From Chloroflexota bacterium (GTDB lineage Bacteria; Chloroflexota; Anaerolineae; Anaerolineales; UBA4823), in assembly GCA_012516075.1 (NCBI GenBank), contig JAAYXE010000195.1, forward strand, positions 1 through 64,000: DNA of 64,000 nt, written 5' to 3'. Below, one piece after another: positions 25,209 to 33,445 of this stretch; the stretch's first letter is position 1, and each line of letters starts with the position of its first letter. The position numbers were made by a program, and so were the translations under genes. Below the pieces are notes generated by a model. That model was not told where the DNA came from. It ran no database searches and saw only the letters and a list, made by a program, of their open reading frames with translations.

Positions 25209-26542
25209 GAGCGTGTCTCTCCGGCAGTCCTTTCAGCTCGGATCTCGCCGAAGCGAGCGCCCATCTGCAGCAGGCGTTCCTGCAGCAGGTTGACGTCCAG
25301 TTCATGGGGCAGCATGTCTTTCTGCAGCGCCAGAGCGGCGGCTGTTCCCGCGGCCTGGCCCATGGTCATCGTCTGGGCCATCGAGCGGCAGGAAGCATGC
25401 GCATCGTGCGTGGCGCTGAAGCAGCGCCCGGCCACCAGCAGGCCGGTCACCTTTTGCGGCACCAGGGTGCGGTAGGGGATGTCGTAAGTCATCCCGTCCG
25501 GCAGGTAGACCCACTCGGTGTCTTTGCCGGCGTGATGGTCTTCGATCGGCGCACCGCACGCGCCTACGGCGTCGGGGAACTTACGCCCGCTCAGGCAGTC
25601 CTCACGCGTCAGGCGGTACTGCCCGTAGATGCGCCGCGTCTCACGCACGCCGATCGGGTGGCTCAACCAGGAAAGGGAGGCGTTCTCGTAACCGGGAATG
25701 AAGTCGCGCAGGAAGCGGGCGTATTCCAGCGCCTGCTTTCGACCTTCGATCTCGGCTTCGGTCAGGGCCACGGGGTCGGTGCCGTCCACATCCGCCACAC
25801 GCGTCATGATGGTGTGAATCACCCCGGCCTGAGTGGTGATATGCCAGCTCCCCTCGCGGCGCGGCAGGTGATACTTCCCGGTTCGGGCCGCTTCTTCCAT
25901 CTTCTCCCACATCGCTTTTTTACCGAACGCCCGGGCGCGCTCGACATCCACGTTCACCATGCGGAAGGTAGTGGTCAGGGTCTGGGCCGGGTCGATATCA
26001 CCGGCGCGTTCGTAGGGCGCTCCGGCCCAGTGAGCCACATCGGCATCTCCTGAGCAGTCCACCACCACGCGGGAGTTGATGCGCATCAGGCCGCGCTTGC
26101 CGTCCAGGATCACGCCGGCAATGCGGTCATCCTCCATCACCACATCAGTGCAGAAGCTGTGGAAGAGCAGGCGAACACCGGCTTCCAGGGCCAGGTTTTC
26201 CCAGACGACCTTCAATATTGAAGGATCATAAGTGATACCGGTTCCGGCCCCGAAGCTGTTCGGACGTTCGAAAGCTGCGTTGTAGCGCATCAGCGCGGCC
26301 ACCACGTCGTCGGGGATGCCTCCGACAACTTTATAAGCATGCGTTCCGGGGGTGTAGAACCCGTAAAAAGTATCCAGTACCTGCGTGCTGGTCCCCCCCA
26401 GGAATCCGTAGCGTTCCACCAGTACGGTTTTGGCGCCATTACGGGCTGCTGCAATCGCCGCTGTGGATCCGGCCGTGCCGGATCCAATCACGACCACGTC
26501 AGCATCCCAGACGGTTTCAATTTTCCGGGTGTATGTATCCAC
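25205..26542 (-). CDS. FAD-dependent oxidoreductase (FAD_oxidored family)
   Basis: Flavoprotein of 445 residues. The dinucleotide motif VVVIGSGTAGSTAAIAAARNGAKTVLVE opens the protein (described by its GxGxxG at residues 20-25), followed by GFLGGTSTQ, the second strand VVDCSGDADVAHWAGAP, and RRIYGQYRLT. This is the PF12831 group found in many carbohydrate and polyol operons. It probably oxidises a sugar or sugar-derived alcohol, with electrons passed on from FAD. No signal peptide is seen. It lies 35 bp downstream of the SDR gene. Substrate unknown. Confidence 0.88.
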   Translation of the reverse strand: MDTYTRKIETVWDADVVVIGSGTAGSTAAIAAARNGAKTVLVERYGFLGGTSTQVLDTFYGFYTPGTHAYKVVGGIPDDVVAALMRYNAAFERPNSFGAGTGITYDPSILKVVWENLALEAGVRLLFHSFCTDVVMEDDRIAGVILDGKRGLMRINSRVVVDCSGDADVAHWAGAPYERAGDIDPAQTLTTTFRMVNVDVERARAFGKKAMWEKMEEAARTGKYHLPRREGSWHITTQAGVIHTIMTRVADVDGTDPVALTEAEIEGRKQALEYARFLRDFIPGYENASLSWLSHPIGVRETRRIYGQYRLTREDCLSGRKFPDAVGACGAPIEDHHAGKDTEWVYLPDGMTYDIPYRTLVPQKVTGLLVAGRCFSATHDAHASCRSMAQTMTMGQAAGTAAALALQKDMLPHELDVNLLQERLLQMGARFGEIRAERTAGETRS

Positions 26543-26577
26543 CTTGTTTTCCTCTCTTTACCCGATCAAATGTTGAA

Positions 26578-27342
26578 TTACTGGGCGGTCCAGCCGCCGT
26601 CCACAGACAGCACAACCCCTGTGATAAACCGGGATTCGTCGCTGCCCAGAAACACCGCTGCCGAGGCGACGTCCTCCACGCTGCCGAGCGGTCCCAGAGG
26701 CTGCCAGGCAGCTACCTGTTCGAACAGCTCGGGGTCCGACCTGGTGCGGGCAGCCATGCGGGTGTCGATCAGCCCGGGAGCGATGGCATTGGCACGAATC
26801 CCGTCCCGGGCATAATGCGCAGCCATGGCGCGGGTCAGCCCGATGATCCCCGCCTTGCTGGCTGCATAGGCATGGGTATCGAACAGACCCTGCGTGCCCA
26901 CCAGGCCGAGCACAGAGGCCATAGTGATGATGCTCCCACTGTGCTGCTTCAGCATCACCGGCAGCACCGCCCTGCAAACGAGAAACGTGCCGCCCAGGTT
27001 CACACGCATCACCTTCTCCCATCCCTCCGGACTGCACTGGTGGACCGGACCGTCTCCCAATTTCCGCCCGCCGATACCGGCGTTGCTGAGCAGGATGTCG
27101 ATGCGCCCCCAGCGGTCCACCATCGCCCGTACCACGTCTTCTACTGCGTGCTGGTTGGTGACATCTGCGGTAAAGAAGGCGGCCCGCTCTTTTTCTGCCA
27201 GTCCGGCAAGCGATTCGACAGCTGCCGGGTCGTTATCGATACCGGCAACGGAAGCTCCTTCGTGCAAAAAAGCCTCGGTGCAGGCGCGTCCAATTCCAGC
27301 CCCTGCACCGGTGATCAAAGCAACTTTCCCATTGAGACGCAT
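26578..27342 (-). CDS. short-chain dehydrogenase/reductase
   Basis: Classical SDR of 254 residues. It has the cofactor motif TGAGAGIG, NAG at about residue 90, catalytic Ser in MASVLGL, YAASK with the catalytic Tyr and Lys, and the C-terminal FITGVVLSVDGG. Asp37-type residue in VAGIDNDP suggests NAD preference. In this operon it likely oxidises a sugar, sugar acid or polyol to its keto form. It lies 20 bp downstream of the FGGY kinase gene. Confidence 0.92.
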   Translation of the reverse strand: MRLNGKVALITGAGAGIGRACTEAFLHEGASVAGIDNDPAAVESLAGLAEKERAAFFTADVTNQHAVEDVVRAMVDRWGRIDILLSNAGIGGRKLGDGPVHQCSPEGWEKVMRVNLGGTFLVCRAVLPVMLKQHSGSIITMASVLGLVGTQGLFDTHAYAASKAGIIGLTRAMAAHYARDGIRANAIAPGLIDTRMAARTRSDPELFEQVAAWQPLGPLGSVEDVASAAVFLGSDESRFITGVVLSVDGGWTAQ

Positions 27343-27362
27343 TGATTTCCTTCGATGAAAAA

Positions 27363-28841
27363 TTAAAGTTGAGCCAGCCGGGCATACTGCTCCTTCACCT
27401 GCGGGTAAAGCTGGCAGTACACCTCGAACATTCTCTGGTAGTGTTCGTGTTTGTGCATATCAGGCTGGTGAGAATGCTCCACCCTTGCGGCCTGCAGCGC
27501 CGCCCCGGCTGCATTCTCGATCAGGCCCACACCCTGGCCGGCCAGCAGGGCATTGCCCAGCGGGGCGCCGGCCTCGCGGGAGACCACATGCAGCGGCCGG
27601 CCGATGACATCGGCGATGATCTGGCACCACAACGCAGAACGGGTCGGCCCGCCAACTGCGCGCACCTCGGTGATGGGGATGCCGAGCGATTCAATCAGCG
27701 CAAGGTTGTGGGCAACGGCGTAAGCCGTGCCCTCCAGAACAGCCCGGACGATGTCTTTCAGTTCGGTGCTCAGGCTCAGCCCAAAAAACATGCCGCGGGC
27801 GTAGCCGTCGTTGATCGGCTGCAGTTCGCCGCTCATATACGGCAGGAAGATCAACCCGCCGGCCCCCGGCTGGCTTTGCGCCGCCAGATCGATCAGGCTA
27901 TCGATCTCGCGGTCCTGCCCCAGCAGCTTATGCAGCCAGCTCAACGAAGCCCCCAGGGCAGCCATCGAACCGCCGATCAGGTACTGGCCTTCTAACACAT
28001 GCAAAAAAGTCAGCAGTTCCGGGCGCACATGGCGTCCGGTGGTGGGCATGTAGACTGTCCCGGCGGTCCCCAGGGAAAGGAAGGCGTAACCTTCCTTCAC
28101 GGCGCCCATGGCCATCCCCGCCGAAGAGGTGTCTTCACCACCGGCCACCACCGGTATCCCGGCCTGCAGACCCAGTTCCTGTGCTGCGGCGGGGGTCAGT
28201 TCTCCGATCACCTCGGCGCAGTCCGCCAGCGGCGGGTACAGGCGGCGTGGGATTTCGAACTTCTCGATCAGCTCCTCCGACCAGGTTTTCGCAGCCAGGT
28301 CGAAAGCCATCAACAGGCTGGCGTCCGAGCGGTTGGCCACTTTCTGGCCGGTCAGGCGGAAGTTCAGGTAGGCGGTCGTGGTCAGGCTGGTCTCCGCCCT
28401 GCGGATCGATTCAGGTTCATTTTCGATCAGCCACAGCAGCACCGGGTCGGCGTTGTACGGCGCAGGCGACTTGCCGTTCTGCACCAGCACTTCTTCCAGG
28501 CAGCACTGGCGCAGCCGCTCGCACTGCGGCTCGGAGCGGCTGTCCATCCAGATAATTGCCGGGCGGATCACATCCCCGGCCTGGTCCACCAGGGTCACAC
28601 CGCAGCCCTGCCCGCTCACACCGATGCCGGCGACCCGGCCCGGGTAACCGGCGGTTACCGACCGGATGGCCTCTACGGCGCCTTTCCACCAGTGCTCCGG
28701 GTCCTGCTCGGCCCAACCCGGCTGGGGGTGATGTGTGGGATAGTGCACTGTAGACCGGGCCACAATCTCCCCCACCGGAGTCGTCAAAACTGCTTTGATC
28801 GAACTCGTTCCGATATCCACCCCGATCAGATAATCTTCCAT
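27363..28841 (-). CDS. FGGY-family carbohydrate kinase (xylulokinase/gluconokinase-like)
   Basis: Sugar kinase of 492 residues with the FGGY layout: N-terminal phosphate loop IGVDIGTSSIKAVL, WMDSRSE near residue 97, an AYLNFRLTG element, VVAGGEDTSSAGMAMGA (catalytic Asp in this segment), and the C-terminal AVGGPTRSALWCQIIADVIG adenine site. It phosphorylates a sugar, ketose or sugar acid. Together with the KDPG-type aldolase two genes on, a phosphorylated keto-deoxy acid intermediate is likely. The exact sugar is not readable from the sequence. Confidence 0.9.
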   Translation of the reverse strand: MEDYLIGVDIGTSSIKAVLTTPVGEIVARSTVHYPTHHPQPGWAEQDPEHWWKGAVEAIRSVTAGYPGRVAGIGVSGQGCGVTLVDQAGDVIRPAIIWMDSRSEPQCERLRQCCLEEVLVQNGKSPAPYNADPVLLWLIENEPESIRRAETSLTTTAYLNFRLTGQKVANRSDASLLMAFDLAAKTWSEELIEKFEIPRRLYPPLADCAEVIGELTPAAAQELGLQAGIPVVAGGEDTSSAGMAMGAVKEGYAFLSLGTAGTVYMPTTGRHVRPELLTFLHVLEGQYLIGGSMAALGASLSWLHKLLGQDREIDSLIDLAAQSQPGAGGLIFLPYMSGELQPINDGYARGMFFGLSLSTELKDIVRAVLEGTAYAVAHNLALIESLGIPITEVRAVGGPTRSALWCQIIADVIGRPLHVVSREAGAPLGNALLAGQGVGLIENAAGAALQAARVEHSHQPDMHKHEHYQRMFEVYCQLYPQVKEQYARLAQL

Positions 28842-28854
28842 GAGTGCACCGCCA

Positions 28855-29652
28855 TTAATCTCGACCGTAGATCATGCGTTTGCGGCGCTTGAATTCGCGA
28901 TACACGCGCTGAAGCTGTTCCTCCGCTTCCTCCGGACGGTCGGCAAAGTGTGGGCTGGTGAGCACCACGGGCTCGACGCCTTTTTCCAGCATCAGCTCCG
29001 CCGTCCGCGCCTTGAGAGCGTTGACCACCGCCACCGCGCCGATGGTGCTGGTGGGGCTGACGCGGTACTTTAACCCTTCCAGTTCGACCGCGGCGTCGCC
29101 GGCGGGCGTGCAGTTGTCGATGGTCACATCCGCCACTTCATACAGCTTTTTCCCCGATGAGTGGCGCGAGATCGTCGAACGGGCATGCGCCAGCGAGGTG
29201 ACGGCGATCACTTTCAGGCCGCGCTGTTTTGCCTGCAGCGCCATTTCGATCACCAGACCGTTGATGCCGGTGCTCGAGAAGCAGATCATGCTGTCGTGCG
29301 GGCCGAACTCGTAGTTCGAGAGGATCGCGTCCGCATAGCGCTCCTGCCGCTCCAGAAAGAAAGACTGCTGCAGCCCGTCTGCACCGACCACATTGGTGTA
29401 AAATGTCAGTGCAAGTTCGACCATGGGATAAAAGCCCGGATAAGAACCGATGCGCGGGAACATCTCCTCAACCGACATGCGGCTGTGCCCGCCTCCCCAG
29501 CAGAACACCAGTCCATCCTGCACAATGGTATCGGCGCATATTTGAGCCGCCTGCTCGATGGTCTCCATCTGGGTTTCTACGATCCGGTCTATGATTTCCC
29601 CTGCAATCTGTAAATATCTACCGGCTGAAGTGTGGTTATTCTGAGTTTGCAT
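28855..29652 (-). CDS. SIS-domain protein (UPF0309-like phosphosugar binding)
   Basis: First gene of the leftward arm, about 265 residues. Sugar-isomerase-fold features are FCWGGGHSRMSVEEMFPR, CFSSTGINGLVIEMALQAK (phosphosugar loop) and VIAVTSLAHA. It belongs with the UPF0309/SIS_2 proteins that bind or isomerise phosphosugars and often sit next to kinases. The ATG at 29650-29652 is chosen with AAGGGTG seven bases upstream; a GTG three codons earlier would overlap that site. The gene is divergent from the DeoR regulator and shares the 96-bp control region. Confidence 0.85.
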   Translation of the reverse strand: MQTQNNHTSAGRYLQIAGEIIDRIVETQMETIEQAAQICADTIVQDGLVFCWGGGHSRMSVEEMFPRIGSYPGFYPMVELALTFYTNVVGADGLQQSFFLERQERYADAILSNYEFGPHDSMICFSSTGINGLVIEMALQAKQRGLKVIAVTSLAHARSTISRHSSGKKLYEVADVTIDNCTPAGDAAVELEGLKYRVSPTSTIGAVAVVNALKARTAELMLEKGVEPVVLTSPHFADRPEEAEEQLQRVYREFKRRKRMIYGRD

Positions 29653-29722
29653 CAATTTCACCCTTTTCTGATTAGCTTATTCAAGTTTAGTGGAACGGAA
29701 CGGGCATTTCAAGCGTACGATT

Positions 29723-29747
29723 GCTCTATTCTATATTAAAATAGAGC
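29723..29747. promoter_or_regulatory. inverted repeat, probable DeoR operator between divergent genes
   Basis: GCTCTATT (29723-29730) and AATAGAGC (29740-29747) are perfect 8-bp arms separated by 9 bp. The site ends 10 bp before the DeoR ATG and contains TATATT (29732-29737), a plausible -10 box. It is well placed to control both arms. Confidence 0.7.
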
Positions 29748-29757
29748 GTGATGCCTT

Positions 29758-30561
29758 ATGTCGAACTCTAAAGCTCTCCAACGTCAGGAATACATCCTGG
29801 ACCTCCTGGAACGAAACGGGGTCGTTGCACCCAAGAAGCTGGCCGAGAAGCTGAATGTCTCCGTCTGGACCATCCGGCGCGATTTAAAGGACCTGGAGTC
29901 GCGCGGGGTCCTGAAACGGAACTACGGCGCCGCAAGGCTGGTTCAACCGGTGGATCCTTCCTGCCGCCTGATGGAACGCGCTTCTTTTGAAGTGTCGGCA
30001 GAGATGAACATGGAAGCCAAACGGTTGATCGGCCAGGCTGCGGCCCGCCTGGTGCAGCCCCGCGAACGTGTGGCGCTGGCCGGCGGTACCACCACCCTGG
30101 AAGTGGCCAAAGCAATCCGCAGAATGGGCTTCCGCGGCAAGGTGGTCACCAATGCCCTGGACATCGCTCTGGAGATGTCGGAAGCCCCCGATATCCACGT
30201 CATCTGCACCGGTGGGGATGTTCAGCCGCGCTACCGCACGCTGGTCGGATCGGTCACCGAGCGCATGCTGAAGATGCACTATTTCGATGTCGCCATCGTG
30301 GGAGTCAGCGGTGTCTCCATCGAGCACGGGTTTACGGTCAACAGCCCGGTGGATGCAGCCGCCCTTGAATTGATGGTGAAGCACTCCTGCCGCACAATCC
30401 TGGTCGCCGACTGCACGAAGTTTGGCCGGGTGAGCTTTGCTTCCTTTAATCCGCCTGCCCAGATCGATTACATGGTCACCAACGCGCCCCTGCCCGAGGA
30501 GTATGTGGCGTACCTGCAGGACCTGAATGTGAAGCTCGTGATTGCAGACCAGAATGGGTAA
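29758..30561 (+). CDS. DeoR/GlpR-family transcriptional regulator
   Basis: A 267-residue sugar-phosphate-responsive repressor. The winged helix is at residues 8-60 (RQEYILDLLERNGVV, LNVSVWTIRRDLKDLESRGVL), followed by the DeoR C-terminal sensor with ALAGGTTTLEVAKAI (phosphate loop), VVTNALDIALEM and VADCTKFGR. Family members release DNA on binding a phosphorylated intermediate made by their own pathway. Here it heads the rightward arm and is divergent from the leftward arm, so it most probably controls both. Confidence 0.92.
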   Translation: MSNSKALQRQEYILDLLERNGVVAPKKLAEKLNVSVWTIRRDLKDLESRGVLKRNYGAARLVQPVDPSCRLMERASFEVSAEMNMEAKRLIGQAAARLVQPRERVALAGGTTTLEVAKAIRRMGFRGKVVTNALDIALEMSEAPDIHVICTGGDVQPRYRTLVGSVTERMLKMHYFDVAIVGVSGVSIEHGFTVNSPVDAAALELMVKHSCRTILVADCTKFGRVSFASFNPPAQIDYMVTNAPLPEEYVAYLQDLNVKLVIADQNG

Positions 30562-30597
30562 GCGGATGCCTGCCGGGAAACTTGCTTCGGCACCGAG

Positions 30598-30653
30598 TTG
30601 CAATGAAATAGTGCAAAACTTGCATTGAAATGCTCTTTTGTTTCTGCTATAGT
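30598..30653 (+). promoter_or_regulatory. promoter of the ABC importer operon with two direct repeats
   Basis: TTGAAA (30625-30630), a 17-bp spacer and TATAGT (30648-30653) form a good promoter with a start near 30660 and a 5' leader of about 63 nt. The sequence TTGCAWTGAAAT occurs at 30598-30609 and again at 30620-30631, 22 bp apart (two helix turns), the second covering the -35 box. This suggests a regulator-binding pair different from the 29723-29747 palindrome. Confidence 0.65.
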
Positions 30654-30722
30654 TAGCCGAAGCTGTAGTACTGACAGCCCATTTCCCCATCCCCCTATAT
30701 CCATGAGAGGAGAGAACTCGGA

Positions 30723-31799
30723 ATGAAGAAGCTTGTGCACCTGTTAACCCTACTAATCATTGCTTCGATCGCCCTGGCAGGCTGCGCGCAGCCGACCGCA
30801 GCTCCGACCCAGGCCCCCGCCGAACCGGAAGCCGAAGCTCCCGCAGAGCCCGAAGCGGAAGCTCCTGCAGCCGAAGATGCCGGGCTGTATGTCGTGATCA
30901 ACAAAAGCGCAGACCAGCAGTACTTCATTGACCTGCAGAGCGCTTTTGAGGAGACCATTGTGGGCCTCGGTGGTGAAGCTCGCAAGTTCGACGCCAAGCT
31001 CGATCCGAACCTGGGCATCAGCCTGGTGAACGACGCCATCTCGGCGGGCGCCAAGGGTATCGCCATCACTGTCCCCGATCAGACGATCGGCCCTGCCATC
31101 ACCAAAGCTGCGAAGGACGCCGGTGTGGTCCTGATCGCCACCGATGACAGCATCGTCGACGATGAAGGCAACCCCGTTCCGTTCGTCGGCTTCAATGGCT
31201 CCGACATGGGTAAGAAGGTCGGTGAAGCTGCTGCCCAGCTCCTGCAGGAGAGCGGCTGGATGGACGACTCATCGAAGAAGGTCGGCGTCCTCTCCGTTGA
31301 GGTCCAGACCCTCTCGGTCTGCAACGACCGCACCGACAACGAGAAGGCTGCGATGATCGCCATCGGCTTCCCCGAGGATCAAATCTTCTCGGTCCCCTAC
31401 ACCGGTGAAGCTCTGTCCGCTCAGGACGCCGCTGGCCCGATCATCACCGCCAACCCCGACATCACCAACTGGGTCGTCTTCGGCTGCAACGATGAAGGCG
31501 TGCTCGGCACTCTCAACGCTCTCGGCACCGCCGGCGTGAGCCCCGATGACATCATCGCCGTCGGCCTGGGTGCTTACGAAGCCTGCCGCCCGTGGGCCGC
31601 TGGACAGCCGTCCGGCTTCAAAGCCGCCCTGTTCATCTCCGGCCTGGATGTCGGCCGCACCGCCGCGAACGTGCTCTACGACGCCGTTGTGAAAGGCATC
31701 GAGCCGCCCGCGAACACCTACGCACCGACCTCCATCGTCAATCCTGATAACTATCAGGACATCATGGACGAGATCACACTCGCCAACTGCCAGAACTAA
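30723..31799 (+). CDS. sugar ABC transporter substrate-binding lipoprotein
   Basis: Periplasmic-binding-protein type 1 of 358 residues with a lipobox IALAGC near residue 21 and a repetitive Pro/Glu/Ala tether (PEAEAPAEPEAEAP, about 33-50). The mature part shows the ribose/arabinose-binding pattern: INKSADQQYFIDLQSAF, AISAGAKGIAITVPD, LIATDDSIVDDEGNPVPFVGFNG, and DITNWVVFGCNDEGVLG. Most like the arabinose-binding AraF subgroup. It captures the sugar and hands it to the permease at 33446. The strong GAGAGGAGAG ribosome site and the following hairpin at 31821 suggest high expression relative to the other importer subunits. Confidence 0.92.
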   Translation: MKKLVHLLTLLIIASIALAGCAQPTAAPTQAPAEPEAEAPAEPEAEAPAAEDAGLYVVINKSADQQYFIDLQSAFEETIVGLGGEARKFDAKLDPNLGISLVNDAISAGAKGIAITVPDQTIGPAITKAAKDAGVVLIATDDSIVDDEGNPVPFVGFNGSDMGKKVGEAAAQLLQESGWMDDSSKKVGVLSVEVQTLSVCNDRTDNEKAAMIAIGFPEDQIFSVPYTGEALSAQDAAGPIITANPDITNWVVFGCNDEGVLGTLNALGTAGVSPDDIIAVGLGAYEACRPWAAGQPSGFKAALFISGLDVGRTAANVLYDAVVKGIEPPANTYAPTSIVNPDNYQDIMDEITLANCQN

Positions 31800-31820
31800 A
31801 TTCTGAATTGTGACAGTATT

Positions 31821-31855
31821 TTCGGGGGTCCAGATCTGTGGTCTGGACCCCCGAA
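31821..31855 (+). other. intercistronic RNA hairpin
   Basis: Perfect 14-bp arms (31821-31834 and 31842-31855) with a 7-nt loop, not followed by a T run. It lies between the binding-protein stop and the ATPase start, where such stems commonly protect the upstream message or attenuate transcription. Confidence 0.75.
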
Positions 31856-31878
31856 TCCAGGATGAGAAAGCCGAACAT

Positions 31879-33444
31879 ATGACCATAACAGCCTCTGCGT
31901 CCCCTCCTCCTGAGACCGATGTCCGGCCGCCGGGGACTCTCGAGATCCGCAACATCTGCAAAGCCTTTCCCAATGTCCAGGCGCTGGATAACGTCTCCCT
32001 CGATATCCGTCCTGGTGAAGTGCTCGCATTTGTCGGTGAAAACGGCGCAGGGAAATCAACCCTGCTGAAAATTATCAACGGCGACTACCAGCCGGACAGC
32101 GGAACCCTCACGCTCGACGGGCAGCAGCTCAGTTTTTCGAGCCCTTATGCCGCTCACAAAGCTGGGATCCGCGTGATTTACCAGGAACCGGAAATCGTCC
32201 CGGGAGTGGATGTCGCCGAAAATATCTGGATTGGTGAACTGCCGCAGCGCGGCGGCTTTGTCGACCGCAGGCGGCTGTATGAGCAGGTACAGAAGGGCCT
32301 GGAAGAGTACGGATTTGCCGATATCTTGCCGGTGCATTTGATGGGCGACGAACTCTCACCCGCGCAGCGCCAGCTTGTGGAAATCATGCGCGCTTTGAAA
32401 GAGGGAGTTCGCGTGCTCGCCCTGGACGAACCTACATCCTCGCTGACCGACGAAGAGGTCGACCGGCTGTTTACCCTCGTCCGCCGTCTGCGCGATGAGG
32501 GGGTGGCCATCATCTACGTCTCCCACCGCATCAAAGAAATTCTCGAACTCTGTGATCGTGTAGCGGTCCTGCGCGATGGACGTTTAATTGCCGTCAGGCC
32601 TGCTTCAGAATTAGACAATAACGAGATCGTGCGCCTGATGGTAGGCCGTGAGATCTCTGATATTTTCCAGCGCCGGCGCAACGATACCGGGCGCGAAGTA
32701 CTGCGGGTTGAAAACCTGAACAGCTACTGGCATTCGAATGTCAATTTCCACATCAATGCCGGCGAGGTGGTCGGTTTTGCCGGGCTGGTCGGCGCCGGCC
32801 GGTCCGAACTGGCCAAGGTGATCTTTGGCGAGATGCCAAAAATCAGCGGGCGCGTGATCATCAACGGGAAGGAAGTGGATATCAGCCACCCGGAAGAGGC
32901 CATTAACAACGGCATCGGCTTTGCTCCCGAAGACCGGAAACGCGAAGGGCTGGTCCTGATCCGCAGCGTGCTGGAGAACGCGTCCATCGCCATCCTGAAA
33001 CAGCTCAGCCGATTCACATTTGTTAACCAGCACCGCGAGCGCAGTGTTGTCTCCGGTTTCATTGAAAAACTTCAGGTCCGCACACCTTCCGTAGAACAGG
33101 AAGTAAGCAAACTATCCGGCGGAAACCAGCAGAAGGTGGTGCTGGCGCGCTGGCTGGCGGCGAAACCGAAAGTCCTGATCCTGGATGAACCGACGCGCGG
33201 TATCGACGTCGGCGCCAAGGCAGAAATTTACCGCCTGATCGACGACCTGGCCAACGAAGGTCTGGGGATCATGTTCATCAGCTCCGAACTGCCCGAAATC
33301 CTCGGGCTCTCGGACCGCATTTATGTTATGCAAAACGGCCGGATCACCGGCGAGCTCTCTGCGGCAGAAGCCACCGAGGAAGCTGTCCTCGCGCTGGCCA
33401 TGGCCGATCAACTCACAGCAACAGCCTCCAGGAGTGAAAATTAG
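31879..33444 (+). CDS. sugar ABC transporter ATP-binding protein, tandem ABC domains
   Basis: Two ATPase domains in one chain of 521 residues, as in RbsA/XylG/AraG. Domain 1 has Walker A GENGAGKST, signature LSPAQRQLVEIMRA and Walker B VLALDEPTSSLTDEE. Domain 2 has the usual degenerate Walker A (GLVGAGRSE), then a standard signature LSGGNQQKVVLARWL and Walker B ILDEPTRGIDVGAKAEIY. It powers the permease encoded 2 bp downstream. The ATG at 31879 is used because homologues start close to this point; the frame stays open upstream into the hairpin. Confidence 0.93.
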   Translation: MTITASASPPPETDVRPPGTLEIRNICKAFPNVQALDNVSLDIRPGEVLAFVGENGAGKSTLLKIINGDYQPDSGTLTLDGQQLSFSSPYAAHKAGIRVIYQEPEIVPGVDVAENIWIGELPQRGGFVDRRRLYEQVQKGLEEYGFADILPVHLMGDELSPAQRQLVEIMRALKEGVRVLALDEPTSSLTDEEVDRLFTLVRRLRDEGVAIIYVSHRIKEILELCDRVAVLRDGRLIAVRPASELDNNEIVRLMVGREISDIFQRRRNDTGREVLRVENLNSYWHSNVNFHINAGEVVGFAGLVGAGRSELAKVIFGEMPKISGRVIINGKEVDISHPEEAINNGIGFAPEDRKREGLVLIRSVLENASIAILKQLSRFTFVNQHRERSVVSGFIEKLQVRTPSVEQEVSKLSGGNQQKVVLARWLAAKPKVLILDEPTRGIDVGAKAEIYRLIDDLANEGLGIMFISSELPEILGLSDRIYVMQNGRITGELSAAEATEEAVLALAMADQLTATASRSEN

Positions 33445-33445
33445 A

